From assembly GCA_003564155.1 (NCBI GenBank), contig PWOA01000068.1, forward strand, positions 1 to 61,164: a DNA stretch of 61,164 nt, in the 5' to 3' direction. Shown here in pieces: positions 43,851 through 54,138 of this stretch. Below the pieces are notes generated by a model. The model made no database searches, was not told where the DNA came from, and saw nothing but the letters and a program-made list of their open reading frames with translations. Position 1 is the stretch's first letter; every line of letters begins with the position of its first letter. The position numbers and the translations under genes were made by a program. This stretch comes from Candidatus Cloacimonadota bacterium. GTDB lineage: Bacteria; Cloacimonadota; Cloacimonadia; Cloacimonadales; PWNZ01.

Positions 43851-45487
43851 AAAACATTTTTAAGAATTTGCTCAACTTCCAAACTGATTTTGTGAGTTTC
43901 TGCTAATAAATTTTCTGCTTTAAGAATAACATTTTCCTTAAATGTATCATCTGTTATGCCACTCATGTTGATAACAACGTTATAATATGCACTTCGTGCT
44001 GCAGCATAAGCAGTAATAGCTCCCACTCCGGCATCAGAAACAGCATTTGTATTACCAATTTGGGCGATTCGTTTAGCCAAAGAAACAGCTTCGGATGATA
44101 ATTCTAAGGTTTCTAAAGGAACCATGATAGCTTGTTTGGTGGCTTTTTGAATTGCTTTATCCCTAATTGTTTTTTCCTCTTCAGTCTTCTTAGGTAATCG
44201 AGCAGCATCCATCATAGCGTAGAAACTATCAGTATCTTTATCGATTGCATGGAGTGATTTTAGTTTGACTTCTTGCCCTTTGATGGCAAGGTTTTTAGTT
44301 TCTTCCCAGTGTTCTTTGTATTTCTTTTTCCCAAAAGTAAGATTAGAAACCATTGCTGTTAGAGATCCTGAAATTGCATTACATAAAGCGGCTACACTGC
44401 CACCACCGGGTGCTGGTTCATCTGTAGATAGTAAATCCGCAAATTCAGATAATGTTAAACTAACTAAATTGTCCTGCGACGCAATGCTATATTCAATTAT
44501 TTTTTTATCGATATCAAAAGGTGATAATTCGGCAAGACCCATAGATTGTACTGCTGTTTCAATTATCATTTTTTCGGGAATACCTGTACTTTCTCCTTGT
44601 TTATTGAGATAATATTCACCTGCCTGAATCAAAGCTTCCTTGGGCATAAGACCTACTAATTCACTTCCTGTAATAACAACACCTTCTTCTTGAGCTAATT
44701 CTCTTACTTTTTCTAATACAATATGAGGTGGAGTAATTTTGTAGTTGGTGAGATTCATACTTATTTGCGCTCTGTTATATTCATCGATATACCATCCAAC
44801 AGCTTTGCAATTAGTGAATAAACCGGGTATTTGTACCTTATTACCATCTTTATCTTTCTTGTTGTAACCTTTTTCTCGGATTCTCTTAGCTATTTTATTC
44901 GCCTTTTTCTTGTTCCGACTATTCAGATTGATATTATATGCTATAAGAAACTCTCTGGCGCCTATAGCAGTTGCTCCTGCTTTAGCATTGAATTCTGCAG
45001 GACCAAAATCAGGTTTCCAGGAAGGATCTTGTGATTTTTCAGAAAGAGCTTCATATACTCCTTTTCTTATTTCTGCTAAGTTACTCCACTCTTTTTTTGT
45101 GGCTGCATATTCGTATAAATAGATGGGAATGCCCAATTCTTCTCCAACACGCTTAGCTAATTTTTTCGAGTATTCAACAGTCTCTTCCATTGTAATATTA
45201 CTTACAGGTACTAAGGGGCATACATCCGTTGCGCCCATTCTGGGATGAGCACCTTTATGTTTTGACATATCAATTAATTCCGAAGCTTTTTTAATTGCTT
45301 GAAAAGCTGCTTCAATAATGGCTTCAGGTTCCCCGACCATAGTAAATACTGTTCGGTTAGTATCTGCTCCAGGGTCAACATCTAATAAAGTAACTTTTTT
45401 TACTTGTGTTATAGCCGCAGCGATTTCATCCAATATTTTTTTGTCTCGACCTTCGCTGAAATTCGGAACACATTCTACTAATTTCAT
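43847..45487 (-). CDS. Bifunctional glutamate formimidoyltransferase / formimidoyl-THF cyclodeaminase
   Basis: 546 aa, two enzymes in one chain, matching mammalian FTCD (about 541 aa). Residues 1-300 are the formimidoyltransferase: start KLVECVPNFSEGRDKKIL, then GAHPRMGATDVCPLVPV with the catalytic histidine (about 81). Residues about 340-546 are the cyclodeaminase, with LLSTDEPAPGGGSVAALCNA (about 351-370). It passes the formimino group of formiminoglutamate to tetrahydrofolate, releases ammonia and yields methenyl-THF, the last steps of histidine degradation. hutH, hutU and hutI are not in the window. A well-spaced promoter lies upstream and trmJ-like is coupled downstream. Confidence 0.95.
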   Translation of the reverse strand: MKLVECVPNFSEGRDKKILDEIAAAITQVKKVTLLDVDPGADTNRTVFTMVGEPEAIIEAAFQAIKKASELIDMSKHKGAHPRMGATDVCPLVPVSNITMEETVEYSKKLAKRVGEELGIPIYLYEYAATKKEWSNLAEIRKGVYEALSEKSQDPSWKPDFGPAEFNAKAGATAIGAREFLIAYNINLNSRNKKKANKIAKRIREKGYNKKDKDGNKVQIPGLFTNCKAVGWYIDEYNRAQISMNLTNYKITPPHIVLEKVRELAQEEGVVITGSELVGLMPKEALIQAGEYYLNKQGESTGIPEKMIIETAVQSMGLAELSPFDIDKKIIEYSIASQDNLVSLTLSEFADLLSTDEPAPGGGSVAALCNAISGSLTAMVSNLTFGKKKYKEHWEETKNLAIKGQEVKLKSLHAIDKDTDSFYAMMDAARLPKKTEEEKTIRDKAIQKATKQAIMVPLETLELSSEAVSLAKRIAQIGNTNAVSDAGVGAITAYAAARSAYYNVVINMSGITDDTFKENVILKAENLLAETHKISLEVEQILKNVL

Positions 45488-45505
45488 TATTAACCTCCGT
45501 TAATC

Positions 45506-45549
45506 ATATTATTCACTAGGTTTAAATTTGTCGATAATGGTTATTAGTC
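45506..45549 (-). promoter_or_regulatory. Promoter and upstream element of the FTCD gene
   Basis: On the minus strand TCGACA (complement of 45529-45534) is followed after 17 bases by TAATAT (complement of 45506-45511), a good sigma-70 spacing. The -35 box is the end of an element reading AACCATTATCGAC (complement of 45530-45542), which recurs upstream of three other genes. A GGAGG site follows before the ATG. Confidence 0.55.
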
Positions 45550-45718
45550 AATTGTTTTTTAAAGTTATGGCTATCATGGAAGGCGATAACTTGATAGACC
45601 GATAATTTCAAAGGTAGATAAAATAATGATATGCTGCTATAATTATATTATTACTAATAATTGAACTAACTGAAAATAAAGCAGGAAATCACTTATAGAC
45701 CAATCTTGTATTATAACT

Positions 45719-47200
45719 TTAACCTTTAATGACTGCAAGAGGATTTAGTTTAACAACATTTGTAAGTAATCCACATTTATTCATAGTTTCTACAACGTCA
45801 TCAACATCTTTGTAAGCACTGCTCATCTCTTCGCTCAGGGTTGATCTTGTTGCTGAATGTATTAATATCTCTTTTTGGTTCATTTCCTTTATAACATCTT
45901 CAGGTGTTGTATTCCTTTTTGCCTGTTTTCTGCTCAAAACTCTGCCGGCTCCGTGACATGAACTGCCGAAAGTCTCTTGCATGGCTTGTTTTGTCCCTAA
46001 ACAGAGGTAGCTGTATCTTCCCATATCTCCAGGTATAATAACCGGTTGACCGACATCTTGATATTTTTGGGGGATTGATGGATGGTAGGGAGGAAAGGCT
46101 CTAGTAGCTCCTTTTCTATGAACACATAGTTTTTTATTCTCGCCATTAATTTGGTGTGTTTCAAATTTTGCAATATTGTGGCATATGTCATAAATTAAAG
46201 TGAATCTTAAATCGGAAGGACTTAAGTTTAATGATTTTTGCAACGCCTCTTCTGCTAATGACATCATTACTTGTCTATTGACCCAGGCATAATTGGCTGC
46301 AGAGGACATAGCTGCATAATAATCAATACCGATTGCCGAATTGATCGGAACACAAATCAACTGCATATCGGGAATATCAGTTAATTCAGGGTACGTATTT
46401 TTGTTGTATTCTTTTTTCATGATTTTTATATAGTCACCACAAACCTGATGACCTAATCCTCGAGAGCCACTGTGAATTAGAAGTGTGACTTGACCTTCTT
46501 CTAAACCAAATATGTTTGCAACTCTTTCATCAAATACATTCTGTACTCTACCTAACTCAATAAAATGATTACCTGATCCTAAAGTACCCATTTGATTTTG
46601 ACCTCTTTTTAGGGCTTGATAACTTAATACGGACGGATCTGCTTCCCTAATACACCCGTTCTCTTCGCAATACTCTTTATCTCTTTCGCTTCCATATCCG
46701 TTAGTAATTGCCCAATCGACGCCATCTCTCATAATATCTTTTAGGTTGTTTTGTGATAATTTCTTTATTGCACCCTGAGACCCCAAACCAGTAGGTATTG
46801 TATTATATAATAAATCAGCGATAAGCTGTAGCTGTTTTCTATTTATTCTAATTAAATCATTATTTATATGTTTATTTTTTGAATAACAAAGATTAGTTCT
46901 GATCAAGCGAACACCACAGTTTATATCATATCCTACACCGCCTGGAGATATTACACCTGAATTAACGTCCATTGCAGCAACTCCTCCGATTGGGAAACCA
47001 TACCCTTCGTGCATATCCGGCATTGCTAATGAGTGACCCACTATCCCTGGCAGAGTCGCTACATTGCAAACTTGTTGAATTGCTTTATCTTTAGTTATAT
47101 GTTTAAGCAATCTGTTGTTTGCATAAATTCTGCCATTAACTCTCATCTTGCCTTCACGAGGTATTTCCCAACAATAATCGTTTATCTTTGTTAAATTCAT
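45719..47200 (-). CDS. rtcB: RNA-splicing ligase RtcB
   Basis: 493 aa from the ATG at 47200, with AGGGGG upstream; the open frame extends 20 codons further but crosses the probable promoter. Metal and GMP-binding motifs are complete: DMHEGYGFPIGGVAA, GGVGYDINCGVR (about residues 73-84), LGSGNHFIEL (about 180-189), HSGSRGLGHQ (about 214-223), YDICHNIAKFE and the guanylylation histidine in SCHGAGR (about 405-411). RtcB joins 2',3'-cyclic phosphate and 5'-OH RNA ends using GTP and manganese. No rtcA, rtcR or archease is adjacent, so it is not in the usual RNA-repair operon. Confidence 0.95.
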   Translation of the reverse strand: MNLTKINDYCWEIPREGKMRVNGRIYANNRLLKHITKDKAIQQVCNVATLPGIVGHSLAMPDMHEGYGFPIGGVAAMDVNSGVISPGGVGYDINCGVRLIRTNLCYSKNKHINNDLIRINRKQLQLIADLLYNTIPTGLGSQGAIKKLSQNNLKDIMRDGVDWAITNGYGSERDKEYCEENGCIREADPSVLSYQALKRGQNQMGTLGSGNHFIELGRVQNVFDERVANIFGLEEGQVTLLIHSGSRGLGHQVCGDYIKIMKKEYNKNTYPELTDIPDMQLICVPINSAIGIDYYAAMSSAANYAWVNRQVMMSLAEEALQKSLNLSPSDLRFTLIYDICHNIAKFETHQINGENKKLCVHRKGATRAFPPYHPSIPQKYQDVGQPVIIPGDMGRYSYLCLGTKQAMQETFGSSCHGAGRVLSRKQAKRNTTPEDVIKEMNQKEILIHSATRSTLSEEMSSAYKDVDDVVETMNKCGLLTNVVKLNPLAVIKG

Positions 47201-47232
47201 GATGAACCCCCTAATACTTAATTGATAAATGT

Positions 47233-47260
47233 ACTGTATTACATTCAGGAAATATGTCAA
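47233..47260 (-). promoter_or_regulatory. Probable promoter of rtcB
   Basis: On the minus strand TTGACA (complement of 47255-47260) is followed by a 16-base spacer and TACAGT (complement of 47233-47238). The implied transcription start is about 25 bases before the ATG at 47200, which supports that start. Confidence 0.5.
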
Positions 47261-47423
47261 GATAGTGTTTATAAAATCAAAAGGAAACGAAGTACTTGTG
47301 AGTAAAAAGGTAGAGACCTATCAAATATTGCTATATCTTTCAAATCTTGCTGAAAAGAATTGACAATTCCGTTAATACCGATTGTATAAACTCACGGTAT
47401 ATAAAGCTTGATCGTTATAAATA

Positions 47424-47460
47424 GTCAATAACGATTATTGACCAAGTATTTGATTATAAT
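47424..47460 (+). promoter_or_regulatory. Operator-like dyad and -10 box upstream of the D-threonine-aldolase-like gene
   Basis: GTCAATAACGATTATTGAC (47424-47442) is a perfect dyad, 8-base arms around CGA. A consensus -10 TATAAT follows at 47455-47460, so the dyad would cover the -35 region. An alternative upstream promoter is TTGACA at 47360-47365 with TGTATA or TATAAA at 47383-47390. Confidence 0.5.
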
Positions 47461-47494
47461 AGCCTATCTTAGAATAAGGAAAAAAGGATGCAAT

Positions 47495-48598
47495 ATGAAC
47501 TATCTTGAAGCAGACACACCCTCACTGATCATTGATAAAGACATAATGGATAATAATCTCAATAAAATGGCTAACTTGTGTAAGAAGTTAAATATTAGAC
47601 TCAGACCACACATAAAGACCCATAAGATGGTAGAAATAGCTAAGACTCAAGTTATGCTCAGTAATTATGGTATTGCTGTGTCAAAACTCGGTGAAGCAGA
47701 AGTGATGCAGAAAGCTGGAATTGATGATATCTTAATAGCTAATCAAATAATCGGTCAAAAAAAGATTAACCGGTTAAATAGTTTATTACCTGGCGGCCAA
47801 ATCAAAGTTTGTGTTGATAGTGTTGAAGGTATAAAGTATTTACAAGATTATCTGAAAACAGGTAACAATAAACTTAAGGTTTTGATTGAAATAGATACTG
47901 GAATGAATCGATGTGGGATAAGCAGTTATAATAAGGTAGAAGATATCATCTTTTTATTAAAAAAGTCAGATAAACTGTTATTTGAGGGTTTTATGAGTCA
48001 TTCGGGTAATATTTATGGTGCCAAGGATAGATCTAATTTACGTCAGATAGCTTTGGATGAAGCAAAACAAATGGAGGCACTAGCCAATTATTGTCGTGAA
48101 AGAGGGATTGATGTTAACGAAGTTAGCATCGGATCAACACCGTCATCTTACTATCTTGATAAAATGTCAGGCTTTACTGAGTTTCGTCCCGGTAATTATG
48201 TATTTTATGATTATATCCAGATTTGTCTTGGGATTGCAGCTATTGAAGACTGTGCTCTGTCAGTTTTGACAACTGTTGTTAGTAAACCTCAGAGCAATAG
48301 AATTGTAATTGATGCCGGAAGCAAGAGTTTAGGATTAGATAAAGGGGCTCATAGTAAGGAGATTACAAGTTCATACGGTTATATTAAAGAGATCCCTAAT
48401 TGCTCTCTCGAAAGGCTTTCGGAAGAGCACGGTATAGTCAAAGTTACTCCCGGTAATACGGTTAGAGTAGGGCAGAAGCTCACAATAATACCCAATCATG
48501 CATGTGCAGTGACGAATCTTTTCGATGAAGCCTTAGTTCAAAAAAACGGGAAAATTGTTGACTCTTGGAAAGTCGCAGCAAGGGGGAAGGTTCAATAA
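47495..48598 (+). CDS. D-threonine aldolase / D-serine dehydratase-like (fold type III PLP enzyme)
   Basis: 367 aa from the ATG at 47495, preceded by AAGGAAAAAAGGATG. The PLP lysine is in RPHIKTHKMVEIAK (about residues 36-49), the usual place in this alanine-racemase-fold family. The metal-binding histidine and cysteine are in IIPNHACAVTNLFDE (about 331-345), diagnostic of D-threonine aldolase/DSD enzymes, and EIDTGMNRCG (about 131-140) is also conserved. It would cleave D-threonine or related D-beta-hydroxy amino acids to glycine and an aldehyde, or dehydrate D-serine. Which of these cannot be decided from sequence. The gene is monocistronic between an operator-like dyad and a strong hairpin. 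Confidence 0.85.
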   Translation: MNYLEADTPSLIIDKDIMDNNLNKMANLCKKLNIRLRPHIKTHKMVEIAKTQVMLSNYGIAVSKLGEAEVMQKAGIDDILIANQIIGQKKINRLNSLLPGGQIKVCVDSVEGIKYLQDYLKTGNNKLKVLIEIDTGMNRCGISSYNKVEDIIFLLKKSDKLLFEGFMSHSGNIYGAKDRSNLRQIALDEAKQMEALANYCRERGIDVNEVSIGSTPSSYYLDKMSGFTEFRPGNYVFYDYIQICLGIAAIEDCALSVLTTVVSKPQSNRIVIDAGSKSLGLDKGAHSKEITSSYGYIKEIPNCSLERLSEEHGIVKVTPGNTVRVGQKLTIIPNHACAVTNLFDEALVQKNGKIVDSWKVAARGKVQ

Positions 48599-48650
48599 CC
48601 TCATGGATATGATGTGCTTGTTTTACAATAAATTATAGTAATTTGTAATC

Positions 48651-48710
48651 AAAGTCTGCACCATCATCTTGTATTGGCGACACATTCGACAAATGGTGCA
48701 GACTTTTTTA
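48651..48710. terminator. Long-loop bidirectional terminator hairpin
   Basis: AAAGTCTGCACCAT (48651-48664) pairs perfectly with ATGGTGCAGACTTT (48693-48706) across a 28-base loop and is followed by TTTA. It lies between two convergent genes, 52 bases after one stop and immediately before the other, so it can serve both. The long loop is unusual for a simple terminator. Confidence 0.75.
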
Positions 48711-48716
48711 TATTGA

Positions 48717-50463
<1,747 letters not shown>

Positions 50464-50554
50464 TTTTACCTCTCATATTTATCAGATTGTAAATTCTGAT
50501 ATAAAGTTAAGTAAATAAAACATAAGTCATTAATAATCAGTTCTTAACTTAATA

Positions 50555-51421
50555 TCACTTCTTTGATGAGTCACCATTTTGTGATTTATCTCTTTTTGTT
50601 TTGCGTCTGTCAGAATGTCCATAAATATACTTACCACCTCCATATCGAGAGCTCGATCTAGATGTCTTAACACCTAATGCATTCATCAGTGAGTTGAATA
50701 TATTAAAACAAAAATATATAATTATCGCTAAAACAGTGTATCCGACAAGACTTCCGATTACTGCTATTATAAGATTTGTATATCTAGTTAATACCATCCC
50801 TTTGTGGGGTATGAATTCTTCTTCAAAAGTAGCCAACACAAGATGAGCATTACGAGCCTCTTCGATTAATGGTATGGTTCTCAAGCTATCGACTTCAATT
50901 TGAGCATTCTTGATCTTATCTTGTAGTTCGCTAATTTCTCGTGTTGTAAGATGTGCTTGTTCCAATCGCTCTTTAAATCTTCTTAATAAAGTATTTTGAT
51001 TTTTGATATGGACATCAATATCCGGTATTCTAATCCTGTCTTCAGTTCGTGTTACTTCACTCTTCAGTACCGGTAAATCCCTTAAGTAAGATATTATGTC
51101 GTCACTTTGTTCTTCCGCAATTTCGAGAATAGAAATGATATTGTTCTGAGTTTCTTCATACTTAACTATATCAACTCCTTTCATAGTAAACACATTTCTA
51201 AAAGGGATAATTGAATCTTCCAAATCATTAACTTCATAACTCAGTTTGGTTTTGGTATAGTTGTTGGCATTGTTAAAATAGGATTCAAAACTGCTTGTAT
51301 CAAAAGTCACTATCGTAGGTTCCCATTCTGTGAAGTTAGATAAACGAAACCCTGTATAAAATGATAAAAATAATATAATAAAAATAATAAAGTGTTTTTG
51401 TTTCGTGGTTAAGTATAGCAT
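50555..51421 (-). CDS. Membrane protein with periplasmic coiled coil, unknown function
   Basis: 288 aa. One membrane helix near the N-terminus (about residues 11-25) and another near 217-243 bracket a mostly helical region (about 70-200) with heptad-like patterns, for instance LKERLEQ-type repeats in RRFKERLEQAHLTTREISELQDK. The C-terminal about 35 residues are basic and low complexity (RRKTKRDKSQNG). The topology suggests a periplasmic coiled-coil domain and a cytoplasmic tail. I recognise no family. It lies between the NfeD-like gene and recN on the same strand and starts 16 bases past the natural end of recN. Confidence 0.7.
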   Translation of the reverse strand: MLYLTTKQKHFIIFIILFLSFYTGFRLSNFTEWEPTIVTFDTSSFESYFNNANNYTKTKLSYEVNDLEDSIIPFRNVFTMKGVDIVKYEETQNNIISILEIAEEQSDDIISYLRDLPVLKSEVTRTEDRIRIPDIDVHIKNQNTLLRRFKERLEQAHLTTREISELQDKIKNAQIEVDSLRTIPLIEEARNAHLVLATFEEEFIPHKGMVLTRYTNLIIAVIGSLVGYTVLAIIIYFCFNIFNSLMNALGVKTSRSSSRYGGGKYIYGHSDRRKTKRDKSQNGDSSKK

Positions 51422-51436
51422 AATTGTATTTCTCCC

Positions 51437-51598
51437 TTAATCTTTTTCAAGTATTTCATCGGCATGTTGTAAGGCTATTTCAGATTTAGTTCCTGATAAC
51501 ATCCTTGCAATTTCTTCTCTGCGTTCTGAGTGTGAAAGGCTTTTTATTGTTATAATAGGTTTATCATTTATGGCCGTTTTTTGGATATGAAACTGTTT
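51437..51598 (-). other. Continuation of recN beyond the in-frame stop
   Basis: After the TAG (complement of 51599-51601) the same frame continues for 53 codons to a TAA (complement of 51437-51439). The translation, KQFHIQKTA ... HSERREEIARMLSGTKSEIA ... HADEILEK, matches the conserved C-terminus of RecN. Reading through would give 565 aa, the normal family length. No start codon or ribosome binding site suggests separate translation. Confidence 0.8.
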
Positions 51599-53134
51599 CT
51601 AAGCAAAAGATGCTATCTGGGGTAAGTGAGTTATACAAATAACTTGATGCTTTTCAGCTAATTTTGATATATATTTACCCATATTATTTGCTGTTTTCCC
51701 ACCTATACCGGTATCGATTTCATCTAAAATTAGAGTTGGATTATCGAACTCTGAAGCTAATATTTTCTTTACAATCAGCAATAATCTCGATAATTCTCCT
51801 CCTGAAACTACATTGTTTAAACTTTGAGGTGTTATACCTTTATTGGCTGAAAAAAGAAATTCAACTTTATCATTTCCTGTTTCACTCAAGCCACCTTTGA
51901 TTCCATTGTCGATCAAAATATTACCTATTGATTCCACGTCAACTGAAAATATTCCGTTTGGTATGGATAAGTCGTTGAAGTTTTTCATTATTTCAGTTGA
52001 TAAACGAGTAGCTCCGATTTTTCTTTTGGAAGACAGTTGTTTAGTACGTTGCTGAATTATTTTGATCTTATCTTCTATTCTTTCTTTTAGTTGTTCAATC
52101 TCAGTCTCCCTGGTCTCTTGGTCATTTACTACCATTTTCATCTCTTCCAGAAAGTCTAATATTGATGGTAAATCCATCTTATGTTTATTCTTGATTCTTA
52201 TAATTTCATTTTGTCTTTCTTCTAAATTACTTAGTCTGGATTCATCCAAATATATACTGTCCTGAAGGGCTCGGGCATCACTCTGTAGGTCATTAACTAA
52301 CTGACTGATATTTGATAAGCTTGAAATTATACTTTCAATTGATTTATTATCACTTCCAATACGTTCGAAGCGCTGATGGTAACTGCTTATTATATCGATG
52401 ATTGAATTATCCTGTTCGATAAATGATTGTTGCATTTCCGAACATAATAAAAGTAATTCTTCGGAGTGAGTTAGAAGGTTTAACTCTTCATTTACTCTCT
52501 CTTCTTCATCTTTAGTCAAGTCAAGTTGCTCAAGTTCCTCAATTTGGTATTCATAAAGACGGATTTTATCCGATTGCTTCTTATCTTCTGCAATTAAAAT
52601 GTTCCTTTTTTCAAATAGATTTCGCAGTTCATAATAGGTCCTCTTGTAATCCGACTTGTCACTGCCTAAACCTAACCATGAATCTAATATCTCTAGTTGG
52701 TATTGATTATCAAAAAGTTGTAACTGATCCCTTTGACTATGAAAATCAATCATTAGTTTTCTGATTTGAATAATTTGTTTCTGGTTTATTCTAATATCAT
52801 TAAGAAAACTTTGGGGTTTGCCTTTAATGGTTATTTCCTTAGTAATCCTGATATTACTGCTATCTAATATAATACCGGTTCCTAATATGTCTTCAATTTG
52901 AGTAATTTTGTTTTGAGAATTATTCAAATTAAATAGGGCTTCTAAGAAAACAGGTTCGCTCTTCTTATAAAAAAGATCAGCTCGTACTTGCTTGCCGAAG
53001 ATATAGTCTAATGCACCAACTATTATTGACTTGCCGGCTCCCGTTTCGCCACTTAATACATTCAAACCTTCATTAAATTCGACTGTTAATTTGTCGGTAA
53101 GAATAAAATTCTCAATCTTAATCTTAGTAATCAT
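51599..53134 (-). CDS. recN: RecN DNA repair protein, interrupted by an in-frame TAG
   Basis: 511 aa up to a premature TAG; RecN is usually about 550-570 aa. The N-terminus has IENFILTDKLTVEF and Walker A GLNVLSGETGAGKSIIVGAL (about residues 25-44), then a long coiled-coil arm (about 155-370). The C-terminal ATPase half keeps NVVSGGELSRLLL (ABC signature), LILDEIDTGIGGKTA (Walker B, D-loop) and ITHLPQIASFA with the switch histidine, at which point it stops. Everything essential to the ATPase head except the last strand-helix region is encoded. Its start overlaps the nadK stop by 4 bases. RecN is an SMC-like protein for double-strand break repair. The stop may be a mutation, a sequencing error or be suppressed. 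Confidence 0.9.
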   Translation of the reverse strand: MITKIKIENFILTDKLTVEFNEGLNVLSGETGAGKSIIVGALDYIFGKQVRADLFYKKSEPVFLEALFNLNNSQNKITQIEDILGTGIILDSSNIRITKEITIKGKPQSFLNDIRINQKQIIQIRKLMIDFHSQRDQLQLFDNQYQLEILDSWLGLGSDKSDYKRTYYELRNLFEKRNILIAEDKKQSDKIRLYEYQIEELEQLDLTKDEEERVNEELNLLTHSEELLLLCSEMQQSFIEQDNSIIDIISSYHQRFERIGSDNKSIESIISSLSNISQLVNDLQSDARALQDSIYLDESRLSNLEERQNEIIRIKNKHKMDLPSILDFLEEMKMVVNDQETRETEIEQLKERIEDKIKIIQQRTKQLSSKRKIGATRLSTEIMKNFNDLSIPNGIFSVDVESIGNILIDNGIKGGLSETGNDKVEFLFSANKGITPQSLNNVVSGGELSRLLLIVKKILASEFDNPTLILDEIDTGIGGKTANNMGKYISKLAEKHQVICITHLPQIASFA

Positions 53135-53979
53135 AGTTTCCCCATATGTAACTTTTTTCGTAAGGTTTGATAAAAACTCTTTCCGGTTAGAGTTATAAAG
53201 CTAATCTTATTTTTAGCTTCTTTAATTGTAATTGAATCACCATCAACTAAAGGCTGCACGTTTTTACCGTCTATCTGTAGGATTGTTTCATTATAGACCT
53301 TAGCCATTTTAAATGTTAACTTATCACTTGTTGGAAATACCATCGGTCTGACTGATAATACATGCGGACATAATGCTGCTATTACAAACGCTTTAGTTTC
53401 GGGTGAAAGTATCGGACCCCCTGCCGACAGAGAATAGGCTGTCGAGCCGGTTGGACTGGCAGCTATCATACCGTCACATCTGGTTTCTAATACAAATCTA
53501 CCGGAACAAATAACTTTTATATTGATTAATCTTGAGACTAAACCCTTGTATATTACAGCATCATTAAGAGCAAAACATCTATGAATAACTTTTCGGCCTC
53601 TTATTACAGATACATCAAGTAGCATGCGATGTAATTTTTTATAATTACCGGAAATTAATCTCGGTAGATATTTATTAACCTCTGATGATGAAAAATCCGA
53701 TAGAAAGCCTAACTTACCAGAATTGATTCCCAATATTGAGGCATTGCTCTGTAAAGCATAATCAATTGCACTTAAGATTGTACCGTCCCCTCCAAAAACT
53801 AATATACAGTCTAACTTTGTTTGACTATCCGATACGGCTACACATTCAGGCATAAAATGTACTTGCTTTTGTGTGCAAAAAAGTGATACATCTTGAAGGC
53901 ATCGTGTACTTCCGATAATATCTTTTATCTTTATTTCTTTGTTTAAAGATTCATTAATATATATACCAATTCTATCCAT
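53131..53979 (-). CDS. nadK: NAD kinase
   Basis: 282 aa. The ATP/polyphosphate motif LVFGGDGTILSAIDYAL (about residues 60-76), NSGKLGFLSDF (about 85-95) and the NAD-binding ASPTGSTAYSLSAGGPIL (about 174-191) are all complete. It phosphorylates NAD to NADP in the cytoplasm. It is directly upstream of recN with an ATGA overlap, an arrangement very common in bacteria, so the two are co-expressed. The start MDRIGIYINES lies 10 bases after an AAAGGAATT site. Confidence 0.96.
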   Translation of the reverse strand: MDRIGIYINESLNKEIKIKDIIGSTRCLQDVSLFCTQKQVHFMPECVAVSDSQTKLDCILVFGGDGTILSAIDYALQSNASILGINSGKLGFLSDFSSSEVNKYLPRLISGNYKKLHRMLLDVSVIRGRKVIHRCFALNDAVIYKGLVSRLINIKVICSGRFVLETRCDGMIAASPTGSTAYSLSAGGPILSPETKAFVIAALCPHVLSVRPMVFPTSDKLTFKMAKVYNETILQIDGKNVQPLVDGDSITIKEAKNKISFITLTGKSFYQTLRKKLHMGKL

Positions 53980-54138
53980 AAAAATTCCTTTTAATATTAG
54001 CTAAAAAATCACCATAAGAATGTGATTAATTTTATATTTGATAGTTTATTAACCGTTAGTTTATTGAGTAAATGCTAGCAATATTTTCATCATGACATAT
54101 CAATACTAAGTACATGAATCATAAGAAGCAACCTCATT

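Noticed and set aside
44265-44612. 115-codon frame antisense to the FTCD gene
   Set aside because: Shadow of a strongly conserved enzyme; no independent start signal.
51599-51601. Pyrrolysine or genome-wide recoding as the explanation for TAG in recN
   Set aside because: Several other genes end naturally in TAG, including hemW, whose stop abuts the next gene; no pyl genes or PYLIS-like structure is seen in the window.
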